Assembly: GCA_020558355.1 (NCBI GenBank)
Contig: JAJCKG010000028.1
Coordinates: forward strand, 1-23,848
Direction of reading: 5' to 3'
Length of the DNA: 23,848 nt
Origin: a bacterium 210820-DFI.6.37
GTDB taxonomy: Bacteria; Bacillota; Clostridia; Peptostreptococcales; Anaerovoracaceae
Made by a program: the position numbers and the translations under genes
Notes under the pieces: model-generated
What the model was told of the DNA's origin: nothing
Seen by the model: only the letters and a program-made list of their open reading frames with translations
Database searches by the model: none
Shown here: in pieces, positions 15,861-23,576 of the stretch
Numbering within the stretch: position 1 is the stretch's first letter
Layout: every line of letters begins with the position of its first letter

Positions 15861-15922
15861 TCATTTTCTTCCAAAATCGATCATTTTATTTCATTTTCTT
15901 TCAAATTCTTTCAAAATTCATC
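15851..15922. promoter_or_regulatory. 10-bp phased TCA/TTTC direct-repeat array (likely FruR operator)
   Basis: On the plus strand TC recurs at exactly 10-base steps (C at 15852, 15862, 15882, 15892, 15902, 15912 and 15922; CC at 15872), mostly as TCA followed by an A/T-only run. TTTCA is exact at 15892, 15902 and 15912. The array covers the -35 and the upstream side of the fru promoter and enters the last codons of the neighbouring gene. DeoR-family repressors are known to bind TTTC-type direct repeats with helical spacing. The phased A/T runs may also bend the DNA. Confidence 0.6.
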
Positions 15923-16801
15923 CATGAGGCCCGCTCTCCCTGCCCCTACGCCAAAGCTCTGAACTACCTCCAGATCAGGTGAATTCAACAGATCCTCAAC
16001 GGTAACAAGCTTTCCGCCGTCTGAATCCAGATCATATCCGAACCTTTTATACGCGTACCAGATCAGATAAGCGCACTGAGCCGTCAGATGTTCTTCTTCG
16101 CCGCTTCTGTCCCCTATAAGGCCGCTTGTAAGGCTGTAGGGAATTTCTGTAAGATGATTTTTTGCATAACGGGCGATCTCTTTTCGCTGCTTGGCGCTGG
16201 CGCCCTTTAGCCTTAAAATTACAAAGGAAGAGCACTGTTTCCAATGCTCCGCGCTTTTTATGCCGGAGCGGCAGCCGGGCATCTTGGCTTCCAGGCACAG
16301 ATTTTCTTCCGCGTCTACCAGCAAGCCTGCGTGGCCGTGCCGCCAGCCAAGACTGTGTGAAGAAAAGGAAAGGAAAATATCTCCGTCATTGAGCGGAGCA
16401 ACCAGGACCGGATTGTCCTGATCCTCTTGAATCTTGTCCTGTCTGGTGAAAAGGCTACTACGGCAGCACTGGATCTTCCGTTTCGCGAAATAAGATTCCT
16501 GAAAGGCCAGAATGTCTTCCTTTTTATAATGGCTGTTTCCCCGAAGCTGATCCAGGGCAGGCTTTCCCAGGCCGGTCTGCTGGTATAAAAAGGCGTAATC
16601 CTCGCGATTCCATTCTGTTTTTTCCAGCACCGCCTCAATGGAACGTTTTTCACCTTTGAGGCCCGTCTCTTCTTTTCCCCAGTGTACAAAGGGCTGAAAA
16701 ACAGCTTGTATGAGCAGCAGAAGCAGCGCTATTCCTATACCAGCGGCTATTTTATATCTTCGCCTCCCAAGCGGATCACCTGTTTTTCTGTGACCCTTCA
16801 T
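15911..16801 (-). CDS. Membrane-anchored permuted papain-like enzyme, YiiX/YaeF type (296 aa)
   Basis: Resembles the circularly permuted NlpC/P60-like (YaeF/YiiX) amidase or peptidase family. One N-terminal membrane segment (about 17-38) puts the rest outside the cell. The catalytic-type motifs come in permuted order: NDGDIFLSFSS (138-148), HGHAGLL with His155/His157, then TAQCAYLIWYAY with Cys243 as likely nucleophile. Such enzymes are thought to cut peptide, amide or acyl bonds in envelope material; the substrate here is unknown. Start: AGGAGG at 7 bases. Divergent from the GDPD gene. No terminator lies between its stop and fruR, so read-through into the fru operon is possible. Confidence 0.72.
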   Translation of the reverse strand: MKGHRKTGDPLGRRRYKIAAGIGIALLLLLIQAVFQPFVHWGKEETGLKGEKRSIEAVLEKTEWNREDYAFLYQQTGLGKPALDQLRGNSHYKKEDILAFQESYFAKRKIQCCRSSLFTRQDKIQEDQDNPVLVAPLNDGDIFLSFSSHSLGWRHGHAGLLVDAEENLCLEAKMPGCRSGIKSAEHWKQCSSFVILRLKGASAKQRKEIARYAKNHLTEIPYSLTSGLIGDRSGEEEHLTAQCAYLIWYAYKRFGYDLDSDGGKLVTVEDLLNSPDLEVVQSFGVGAGRAGLMDEF

Positions 16802-16849
16802 AACAACGCCTCCTGCTTTCAGTATGCGCGGACCGGCCGGTTCTCATAC

Positions 16850-16878
16850 TTGAATTTATCATCCGCAGCGCCTATAAT
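16850..16878 (+). promoter_or_regulatory. Sigma-A-type promoter of the GDPD gene
   Basis: TTGAAT (16850-16855), a 17-base spacer and a perfect TATAAT (16873-16878), 28 bases before the chosen ATG. This placement rules out the longer in-frame starts, which would lie upstream of or inside the promoter. Confidence 0.75.
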
Positions 16879-16906
16879 GAAAAGAAAAGACTTTGGAGTA
16901 ACTTTT

Positions 16907-18766
16907 ATGAAAAACAGAAAATCACCCGCGTTGGATATGACTCTGACAGCAGCTCTTACCTTTATCCGGATCCTGCCGGCTTTGCTGCTCTTTGAAATAT
17001 TTTATAAGCTTTTATGCGCCGCTGTCTTCCGCCCTCTGCTATCATTCATTATGCAGAAAGCGCTGAATATCAGCGGTTATGAAGTGGCTTTCAACGGCGA
17101 TATCGCAAGTGTTTATACGGATCCCGCCGGAATCATCGGTACGATTCTTCTTTGTATTCTGGCCGCGCTGCTGGCTTATTTTGAATTCGCTTCGATTATT
17201 CTTATGATCTATTCCCGTTACAGCGGAAGTCCGCTTTCTCTTCCGGATTCCATGAAGATGGCTCTGACCACCTTTCGAAGCCTTATAAGCGTCGGTTTTA
17301 TCGGCTTTGCGATCTATGTGCTGGGACTGCTGCCGCTGATCGGCTTTGGTCTCGCGCCGTCCATCCGGCCGGAGGGTGAAATCCCCAGCTTTATCAGCGG
17401 TGAGCTTTATAAATCCACCTTTGGAAGCATTGTGATGGTCCTCTTTTACGCGCTTATGTATCTGTTTTTCATTTGTACAGTGTTCGTACTTCCGTCTATG
17501 GTTCTGCGGCGGCATAAATTCGGCCGGGCATTTCGGATAAGTCTGTCTCTGCTCCTTTCTATGAAGCTGAAAAACGCCCTTCCGCTCCTGTTTTTATTTG
17601 CGGCCTGGTGCGTTTTGTTTGTTTATCCTGGGGTCGTACCGACCTACTACGCGGGGATCTCCGACGCCAGCGTCGCGGAGATTCTGGGGACCTTTTTCTT
17701 CTCCTGGAAAGGTATCCTGCATTTTCTCCTGGCAGAAGGCCTTCAGATCTGTCTGAGCCTTCTTATTCTTACCTTCCTGGTAGCTGTGTACCGGCAGAGC
17801 GGAGGCAAGGTCAGCCTTAATGAGCAGGCCATGCCGGTCATCGACCGCAGACTGAAAAAAACCAGGAGTATCGCTTCCCGGCTTTACAGTTCTCTCCGCT
17901 TCCTTGGGCAGGCCATCACCAGATGGATCAGCGCAAGGCCTTTTTATCAAAAACACAAAAAGCCCCTCTGGGCCGTTTTCTGCGTTCTTTTGTTCCTTGG
18001 GATCTTCGGGTTGCTCTACAATCAGACCAACTCCTATGATCATGTGGTCGTAGGCCACCGGGGAAGTCAGGCGGGAGTGGAAAATACTCTGGAAGCGGTA
18101 AAAGGCGCCATTGACGCAAAAGCCGACTATGCTGAAATCGATGTTCTGCTTTCTAAGGATGGTGTTCCTGTTGTTATACACGATGATAACCTGAAGCGTC
18201 TGTCCGGAGAAAATGTAAATGTGTACGACCTGACCGCGCGCCAGCTTGCCGGGCTTTCCCTGTCTCAAAACGATAAAACAGGCAAAATTTCAACTCTGGA
18301 TGAGATCATCGATTACTCCCGCGGAAACATTGATCTTCTCATTGAGCTGAAGCTGCATGGCCACGAAACGTCTGACATTGTAAAAGCCGTCATCCGCGTA
18401 ATCGAGCAAAACCACTTTCAGAAGAACTGTCAGATTATGTCCCTTGAATACGATCTGGTAAAAGAATTAAAAACCGATTATCCGGAATATACTGTGGGAT
18501 ACTGCGTTTACGGAAATCTGGGAAGCGCGCGTCTCAATTCCCTGCAGGAGCTGAATGTAGATTTTCTGGTCATTGAGGAAAGTATGGCGTCCCAAAGCTT
18601 TATCGCGGAATGCAACCGGGCCTGGCTTCCGGTCTATGTCTGGACGGTGAATAAAACGGAGTCTATGGAATCCTGCCTGAAAATGGGCGCTTCCGGAATC
18701 ATTACAGATAAGCCAAAGCAGGCCAGAAAAGCGGTAGACGCCTATATGCAGTCCACTTTGAATTAA
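16907..18766 (+). CDS. Glycerophosphodiester phosphodiesterase with membrane domain (619 aa)
   Basis: Likely hydrolyses glycerophosphodiesters (from phospholipid or teichoic-acid turnover) to glycerol-3-phosphate and an alcohol. An N-terminal polytopic domain (about 15-370, six to eight hydrophobic segments, GDPD_memb type) is followed by a complete GDPD TIM-barrel domain. The barrel shows H384-R-G, E392-N-T, E410-I-D412, and H425-D-D in VVIHDDNLKRLSG. The start is ATG 16907, with GGAG at 8-base spacing; the 75 residues upstream in frame cross the promoter and the divergent gene. The barrel is fused directly to the last helix, so the catalytic face should sit at the membrane surface. Confidence 0.9.
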   Translation: MKNRKSPALDMTLTAALTFIRILPALLLFEIFYKLLCAAVFRPLLSFIMQKALNISGYEVAFNGDIASVYTDPAGIIGTILLCILAALLAYFEFASIILMIYSRYSGSPLSLPDSMKMALTTFRSLISVGFIGFAIYVLGLLPLIGFGLAPSIRPEGEIPSFISGELYKSTFGSIVMVLFYALMYLFFICTVFVLPSMVLRRHKFGRAFRISLSLLLSMKLKNALPLLFLFAAWCVLFVYPGVVPTYYAGISDASVAEILGTFFFSWKGILHFLLAEGLQICLSLLILTFLVAVYRQSGGKVSLNEQAMPVIDRRLKKTRSIASRLYSSLRFLGQAITRWISARPFYQKHKKPLWAVFCVLLFLGIFGLLYNQTNSYDHVVVGHRGSQAGVENTLEAVKGAIDAKADYAEIDVLLSKDGVPVVIHDDNLKRLSGENVNVYDLTARQLAGLSLSQNDKTGKISTLDEIIDYSRGNIDLLIELKLHGHETSDIVKAVIRVIEQNHFQKNCQIMSLEYDLVKELKTDYPEYTVGYCVYGNLGSARLNSLQELNVDFLVIEESMASQSFIAECNRAWLPVYVWTVNKTESMESCLKMGASGIITDKPKQARKAVDAYMQSTLN

Positions 18767-18798
18767 TCCATGAAATCCGCGTCAAAAACTAAAACAAA

Positions 18799-18820
18799 AA
18801 ACGTTGAAATTTCAACGTTT
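18799..18820 (-). terminator. Terminator of tRNA-Leu (22-bp palindrome)
   Basis: A perfect palindrome whose halves are AAACGTTGAAA and TTTCAACGTTT, followed on the minus strand by a run rich in T (TTTTTGTTTTAGTTTTTG). It is 3 bases past the tRNA CCA end. On the plus strand the T run is too short for it to end the GDPD transcript well. Confidence 0.7.
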
Positions 18821-18823
18821 AAA

Positions 18824-18906
18824 TGGTGCGCCTGGAGGGACTTGAACCCCCACGGTCTCCCACTAGATCCTAAATCTAGCGTGTCTGCCAATTCCACCAC
18901 AGGCGC
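18824..18906 (-). tRNA. tRNA-Leu, anticodon UAG
   Basis: Acceptor GCGCCTG pairs with CAGGCGC; anticodon stem CTAGA/TCTAG encloses the loop TTTAGGA, giving UAG, which reads CUN leucine codons. A long variable arm (class II) and the T-loop GGTTCAAGTCC are present, and CCA is encoded (18824-18826). Single gene with its own promoter and terminator. Confidence 0.97.
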
Positions 18907-18932
18907 ATATTATCTTTTCATCAACGGATTTG

Positions 18933-18961
18933 ATTATACTATAAATCTTTACTGATTTCAA
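18933..18961 (-). promoter_or_regulatory. tRNA-Leu promoter
   Basis: The minus strand has TTGAAA (18956-18961), a 17-base spacer and TATAAT (18933-18938), about 27 bases before the tRNA 5' end. Confidence 0.8.
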
Positions 18962-18980
18962 GCTTTTTCTCTTCATATGG

Positions 18981-19000
18981 ATTGTACAATATGATACAAT
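18981..19000 (+). promoter_or_regulatory. Inverted repeat over the likely promoter of the 51-aa gene
   Basis: ATTGTA and TACAAT arms around 8 bases; both TACAAT copies (18985-18990 and 18995-19000) could act as the -10. The symmetry suggests an operator, but the -35 is poor and the site is short. Confidence 0.35.
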
Positions 19001-19052
19001 ATGAATCAGAGACTGAAATCGTAGCAGAAGAGAAAACTTTAGAGAGGTACAT

Positions 19053-19208
19053 ATGAAAAGAATATTAGGAATTATTTCAATCTGTATTGGCATAATCGGC
19101 GGTTTTATCATCGCTCTGAGGGGACGCGTTCCTGACGCTATGGCAGGAGCTACCGTATTTATTCTTCTCGGTATCTATTTGTACAAAGGCGAGAAAAGCA
19201 AGAAGTAA
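19053..19208 (+). CDS. Small two-helix membrane protein (51 aa), function unknown
   Basis: I do not recognise a family. The peptide begins MKRILGIISI and ends KGEKSKK. Two hydrophobic segments (about 4-22 and 30-44) are separated by a basic turn (RGRVPD), which suggests a helical hairpin in the membrane with a charged tail. Support for it being real: AGAGAGG at 6 bases before the ATG, a plausible promoter with an inverted repeat upstream, and a very strong dedicated terminator 28 bases after the stop. It stands alone, divergent from tRNA-Leu and convergent with the DUF917 gene. Confidence 0.7.
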   Translation: MKRILGIISICIGIIGGFIIALRGRVPDAMAGATVFILLGIYLYKGEKSKK

Positions 19209-19236
19209 TTCTGATTCTTCTATGCGGACACAGACG

Positions 19237-19290
19237 AAACCCTCCCGCGGCAAAGCGAAGCTGCCCGCGGGAGGGTTTATCATTTTTATA
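19237..19290 (+). terminator. Intrinsic terminator after the 51-aa gene
   Basis: A 14-bp GC-rich stem (AAACCCTCCCGCGG pairing with CCGCGGGAGGGTTT) followed on the plus strand by ATCATTTTTATA. From the minus side it probably also ends the DUF917 transcript, although the T tract there is poor. Confidence 0.85.
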
Positions 19291-19354
19291 GACAAATCAA
19301 TTTTCAAAGCTTACGGCCATCTTTTTCAGGGATTTCACCGCTTGCCATCGGTTC

Positions 19355-20488
19355 CTATTTTTCCATACGTTCTTCGATTGGAACATAATCGATATCAAAT
19401 TTAAAATATCTAGGACCCAATATGCTGATACCTTTTTCATTACGGAAAACTTCATTTGCCCGCAGTCCGATGACACAGACTTCATTTCCTACTTCAACAA
19501 GAGGGTTTGCGATTGGCTCTCCGGTTTTGGCGTCTACAACGGAAATAATGTCCGGACTTGTTACATATGGCTCTCCATTTTTCCACATTACATGGTTTTC
19601 ATTTTTGAACCAGATTTTATATTCGTTTCCTTCATCCGCTCCGCTTCCCTTAATGGTATGCGTTCCGTAATAATATCCGTCATCTTTTGTTTCTTTCCCG
19701 GTAACAGTTCCTCGGGCAAGAACCCATCCTCCCAGATCGCTGACCAGTTCAGCGACAGGATCCTTTCCCTTTTCACGGGCTTCCCGAATCAGCTTTCCAA
19801 TATTATAACAGCGTGTCAGTGTTCCCGCGTTAACGCATTCCTTCATCTCTTTTCCTGAGATAAGAAAGCCTGCCTGTCCAACCAGTCCATAAGCGGTTTC
19901 CGCTATTTTCTTTCCTAACCGTTCTACAACCCGATAATTAACCGCGTGTTCAATGTAGCTGATGTCGCCGTATCCATCGACCGAGGCCACAGGCCATAGA
20001 GCTTTACCCCTCAGATAAGGCGTTGTCTGCTGGATCTCAGGAATCGCTCGGCCTGTATAATCGCCGTCAACGCATACGGCCCCGCTGACAATTCCCGCTG
20101 CCACACCGCCTGGAGTATTCGCGCCACCAAGCTCGATGGGAACGATTGCGCCGATCTCTGTTTCACAGAACTTTCCAAGATACTGAATCGCTTTTGCCAG
20201 CTGCTCTTTTTCCGTATAAACCTGGTCGGTAAGCCCGAAGTCTTCCATTTCAGCAGTAACTTCCGGAGTATGAGGCGCTATCGATCCCATGAGGAAAGGA
20301 CAGGCTGTCATAATATCATCCGGAATCTCGCTTACATCGACCCAACCGATTTCCGTGCCTTTTTCGATTTCCGACATTAAAGATTCGATACCATTGGCAG
20401 GAAGTCCGCCGCCGCCTGTTCCCATAAAAGTACATCCCCGGACAAAGTCTTCGACCTGCTGTCTGGATTTTAATTTCATAGTTGCCAT
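19355..20488 (-). CDS. DUF917 family protein (hydantoinase/S-methyl-thiohydantoin desulfurase-like, 377 aa)
   Basis: DUF917 proteins are related to parts of hydantoinase/oxoprolinase systems; one branch has been described as an S-methyl thiohydantoin desulfurase. The N-terminal half shows the glycine-rich FMGTGGGGLP, then IVPIELGGANTP and GAVCVDGDYTGRAIPE, all typical of the family. The C-terminal part (about 250-377) has a mixed-strand pattern. The start chosen is ATG 20488, with AGAGG at 5 bases; a TTG seven codons earlier lacks support. Lies 36 bases after the NCS1 permease gene, so probably handles what that permease brings in. The exact reaction is unknown. Confidence 0.82.
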   Translation of the reverse strand: MATMKLKSRQQVEDFVRGCTFMGTGGGGLPANGIESLMSEIEKGTEIGWVDVSEIPDDIMTACPFLMGSIAPHTPEVTAEMEDFGLTDQVYTEKEQLAKAIQYLGKFCETEIGAIVPIELGGANTPGGVAAGIVSGAVCVDGDYTGRAIPEIQQTTPYLRGKALWPVASVDGYGDISYIEHAVNYRVVERLGKKIAETAYGLVGQAGFLISGKEMKECVNAGTLTRCYNIGKLIREAREKGKDPVAELVSDLGGWVLARGTVTGKETKDDGYYYGTHTIKGSGADEGNEYKIWFKNENHVMWKNGEPYVTSPDIISVVDAKTGEPIANPLVEVGNEVCVIGLRANEVFRNEKGISILGPRYFKFDIDYVPIEERMEK

Positions 20489-20524
20489 AATAACCTCTCT
20501 TTCCGACAAATGAATATATATTTC

Positions 20525-21862
20525 TTATTTTATTTTTGTAACTGCTCCATTTTCATCTTCTTCATAGCTTCCGCCAACAAATAACAGACGCTCATTATTT
20601 TTTAGCACTGCGTAAATAATGATATAAAAGATTCCCGCGACAACCATACTGTTAATCGCCGGTATTCCCCACGGCACAGTATAGCCAACGACGCACGCTA
20701 TGATCCAGGATATTACGGCAGGAACAGAGCAGAACCCATGCTTGACGCCTTTCCCGAATTGATAGTTTTTCTTTTTAATAAAGAAGAAGTCTAAAATGAG
20801 AATGCCCGCTACAGGCGGGATCCCTGTGCCGAGAATTCCCAGCCATGCGGTAAAATAATTAACAATGCCCGCGGCGCCGGCAATCGTCGCTAATATCCCA
20901 AAGACCAGAACGATATATTTTTTCTTAAATCTCGGGAAAGCAACTGTAGCGGCGAGTGATGAAAAATACAGATTATTATCATTGGTTGTCCACTGCGCGA
21001 AAATCAGCATCAATAACGCCCATGTTCCGAAGATCTGAAGCAGCGCAACCGCTACATCACTTGTATCAGCCGCTACGCACATAAAATATCCACTGATAAT
21101 TACAAATGAGTTTGCAATTATAAAACCAAATATGGCTCCAATTACGCTGTGTGACGTTTTCTTTCCATAACGGGTGATATCCGGCTGAAGAACAGCGCCC
21201 ATCGCGTAGGCTCCTATTACGGATACAATGCCGGTTGCCAATGTCATTGCGCCTGGCCCTTGCAGCGACAAGTCATTAAACGCGTCCAGACCGCCGACTT
21301 TATTTACGGCCAGACCGCATCCTACGATACACATGATCAAAATCAGCGGAGCCGCAATATTACTCAAAAGTTCCAGGCCCTTATATCCGATATACGCTGT
21401 GGTCATCATGAGAAGCCCTCCCCAGATTCCCGCAACAGTAGGCTCTGTAATAAATCCCGCATTGGGAAACATCGCATGGATTGTTGACCCAAAAAAGCCG
21501 CACTGATAGCCAAACCATCCAAGCTCCACGATGGCGGTAAGGATCGCTATAATATAGTTTCCCAGCACGCCGAAGGATTGGCGCATAAGCATCGCGATGC
21601 CTACCCCTGTTTTAGTTCCAACATAACTGAGCGCTCCGCCCAGAACGGATAAAACCGCATTACCGATAATACAGGCGATGATTACATCTTTCAGGGATAA
21701 GTTTCCCGCAAAGCTTGCTCCTGTATATATGGAACTGAGACATATAATACTGCCTACCAATACCATTGCTAACGAAAAAGAGGATCGCCTTTTATCAACA
21801 GGCACAACTAATGTAGCATAATCATTTACATACTTTTGCTTTTGTGTATTAGTATCATTCAT
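20525..21862 (-). CDS. NCS1-family permease, CodB-like (445 aa)
   Basis: Proton- or sodium-coupled uptake of a nucleobase or related ring compound (the family includes cytosine CodB, allantoin PucI and hydantoin Mhp1). About 12 hydrophobic segments begin near residue 30. Family features include the SSIYTGASFAG stretch near helix 1, GYQCGFFG in helix 3 and AVLQPDITRYGK before the middle helices. The start has AGGAGG at 5 bases. It follows pucR after a 144-base control region and precedes the DUF917 gene. I leave out codB because the DUF917 neighbour, with no cytosine deaminase gene, argues against cytosine as substrate. Confidence 0.88.
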   Translation of the reverse strand: MNDTNTQKQKYVNDYATLVVPVDKRRSSFSLAMVLVGSIICLSSIYTGASFAGNLSLKDVIIACIIGNAVLSVLGGALSYVGTKTGVGIAMLMRQSFGVLGNYIIAILTAIVELGWFGYQCGFFGSTIHAMFPNAGFITEPTVAGIWGGLLMMTTAYIGYKGLELLSNIAAPLILIMCIVGCGLAVNKVGGLDAFNDLSLQGPGAMTLATGIVSVIGAYAMGAVLQPDITRYGKKTSHSVIGAIFGFIIANSFVIISGYFMCVAADTSDVAVALLQIFGTWALLMLIFAQWTTNDNNLYFSSLAATVAFPRFKKKYIVLVFGILATIAGAAGIVNYFTAWLGILGTGIPPVAGILILDFFFIKKKNYQFGKGVKHGFCSVPAVISWIIACVVGYTVPWGIPAINSMVVAGIFYIIIYAVLKNNERLLFVGGSYEEDENGAVTKIK

Positions 21863-21903
21863 AAAACCCTCCTATGTATGAATAAGATAATATAATAAAT
21901 TCT

Positions 21904-21931
21904 TTTCTTTTTCATTTTATAGAAAAAGAAA
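21904..21931. promoter_or_regulatory. Inverted repeat in the permease control region
   Basis: Arms TTTCTTTTTC and GAAAAAGAAA (10 of 10 complementary) around 8 bases. On the minus strand the spacer contains TATAAAAT, a possible -10. This placement would suit an operator for the PucR-type regulator; low-complexity arms make chance more likely than usual. Confidence 0.4.
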
Positions 21932-21933
21932 TC

Positions 21934-21986
21934 AAAAAAAAATGTTTCAAAAACAAAATAATCTCAGATTCTTTGTTTTTGAAACA
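21934..21986 (-). terminator. AT-rich terminator or attenuator after pucR
   Basis: A perfect 15-bp inverted repeat (21943-21957 with 21972-21986; arms TGTTTCAAAAACAAA and complement) with a 14-base loop, then nine T on the minus strand. It lies 21 bases past the pucR stop, so it should end that transcript and separate it from the permease gene. Confidence 0.7.
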
Positions 21987-22006
21987 AAATTTTTGTTCAG
22001 CAAATC

Positions 22007-23527
22007 CTATTTTTCTTTTAGTCTCTCGGCAATCAGGGCATTATACAGATAAAACATTTGCGCGTTATCCTTCATATTAAGATTTAAGATTTCCATAGCG
22101 CTGTTTATTCTGTATTGTATCGTGTTTTTATGAACGAATAGATGCTGGCTCGTTTTAGAATAATCCCCATTAAAATCAATCATGAAGGCCTGAAGTGTTT
22201 CCATTAAATTACCATTATGCGCCTGGTCAAATTCCTTCAGGGGACCTAAAATATCCTCGTCCAGTTCACACTCGCGGACCACCGTTTTATTGTCCTTCAA
22301 AAGTTTAAGCTCCGCTTTTTCTATTATATGTCTGACAGGAAATACAATTTCGCAATAAGGGAACATCTCCACCCCACTGCTTAAGTAATTCATCATAACG
22401 CGCTTTCCACGGATCCGGTCCAGATAAATACATATATCTGCCGCTCTTCCCTCGAAAAGCTCCTTTATTTCATCCTGTACATCATAAGTATTGGCGCCGC
22501 TTAAAAACAAGATGATTTTATAGGACTTAAACTTTCCGCTCAGGTATGGAATGTTCCTCGAATCGAGAACGCGAAGGATTGCTTTTGCCACCCCCTCATC
22601 CGGCCCTTCTAGGATGAGCGCGTTCCATTTTGATTCTTCATTCTCACAAAGGATTGGAATAGTAAGATCCAAAGTTCCTTCAACAAGAAGTTTTATAATC
22701 TCATCATTTCCTGTCAAAGCTAATTCTTCATGATAGATATCTACACACAATTTCACACAGGAAAGCATCCAGTCTTCAAATTTGTTATTATTAGCGGTTT
22801 TCAAAACTATAATTACATCTAATTTGTTGCTATGATAATGCTCCACTAAATACGTTTCATTTTTTTCCCGCAGCATGGCTCCATTGTTCCCTGCCACACT
22901 TTTTTCTATGACCCTTTTTATCAGCGCTTCATCACACGCTTCCTCTGTGGACAGTAAAATCTGCTTTGAGGTGAAAGATGTAATTACGATATGAGCCAAC
23001 GTAAACTTTGAAATTACTTTCAGCGCGTCGGCCGCGGTCCCTCCGTTCTCCCATTGCTTCCACATAGCGCTAATTACTCTTCTGTGAAAATAGTCGGCCT
23101 GCTGCTTGAGGGTTGAAAAAATTTCTTTCATTACATCTTCATAAGAGATCCCTTTATTTTCTTCATAGTCGATTACTATGAGTGGAAAACACAACTGGTT
23201 GCATAATTGGATTACTTCTCTGCTGAAGGCTTTGATGATCCTTCCATAGTAAAATACAATCAACCCCGAAACATTGGAACGATGCATTGATTTAATGGTA
23301 TCACACTGCTTTACGATGTCATCTTTTACTGTATACAGCGCGCTTATCATGATATCCTGGCTTTTAGCGGATTCAGTTAAAAGCTCTATTGCGTCACTGT
23401 CCTGATCCCCTGCAATTTCCAGGATTGTAACCCCGTCTACATTGTTGTAGACGCCTTTATCACCCGCAATGATCCGCGCCTTTTTCAGGGTATTCAGTGA
23501 CAGCAGATTTTTTACAATCATTTTCAT
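22007..23527 (-). CDS. PucR-family transcriptional regulator (506 aa)
   Basis: Likely senses a purine-like or related compound and controls the permease/DUF917 genes downstream. The N-terminal PucR domain (about 5-125) holds the NNVDGVTILEI stretch. A middle region without recognised motifs follows. The C-terminal helix-turn-helix (about 445-500) reads FNGDYSKTSQHLFVHKNTIQYRINSAMEILNL in outline, the PucR/CdaR type HTH. The start is ATG 23527, with AAAGGA 10 bases upstream; a GTG three codons earlier is too close to that site. By eye the gene is more AT-rich than the fru or ABC regions. A 93-bp repeat lies about 50 bases upstream. Confidence 0.88.
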   Translation of the reverse strand: MKMIVKNLLSLNTLKKARIIAGDKGVYNNVDGVTILEIAGDQDSDAIELLTESAKSQDIMISALYTVKDDIVKQCDTIKSMHRSNVSGLIVFYYGRIIKAFSREVIQLCNQLCFPLIVIDYEENKGISYEDVMKEIFSTLKQQADYFHRRVISAMWKQWENGGTAADALKVISKFTLAHIVITSFTSKQILLSTEEACDEALIKRVIEKSVAGNNGAMLREKNETYLVEHYHSNKLDVIIVLKTANNNKFEDWMLSCVKLCVDIYHEELALTGNDEIIKLLVEGTLDLTIPILCENEESKWNALILEGPDEGVAKAILRVLDSRNIPYLSGKFKSYKIILFLSGANTYDVQDEIKELFEGRAADICIYLDRIRGKRVMMNYLSSGVEMFPYCEIVFPVRHIIEKAELKLLKDNKTVVRECELDEDILGPLKEFDQAHNGNLMETLQAFMIDFNGDYSKTSQHLFVHKNTIQYRINSAMEILNLNMKDNAQMFYLYNALIAERLKEK

Positions 23528-23576
23528 TAAAATCACATCCTTTAAACTGCATCATTTCCAATCATTATTCTTAAAT

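Noticed and set aside
15861..15910. CcpA (cre) site near the fru promoter
   Set aside because: The stretch has TTTC/GAAA repeats but no central CG with the flanks needed for a cre consensus.
16682..16906. 75-residue N-terminal extension of the GDPD gene
   Set aside because: It would begin inside the divergent gene and cross a consensus promoter; ATG 16907 has a proper ribosome site.
18799..18820. 22-bp palindrome considered as a regulator binding site
   Set aside because: Its place 3 bases past tRNA-Leu, with a T-rich run after it on the minus strand, fits a terminator better.
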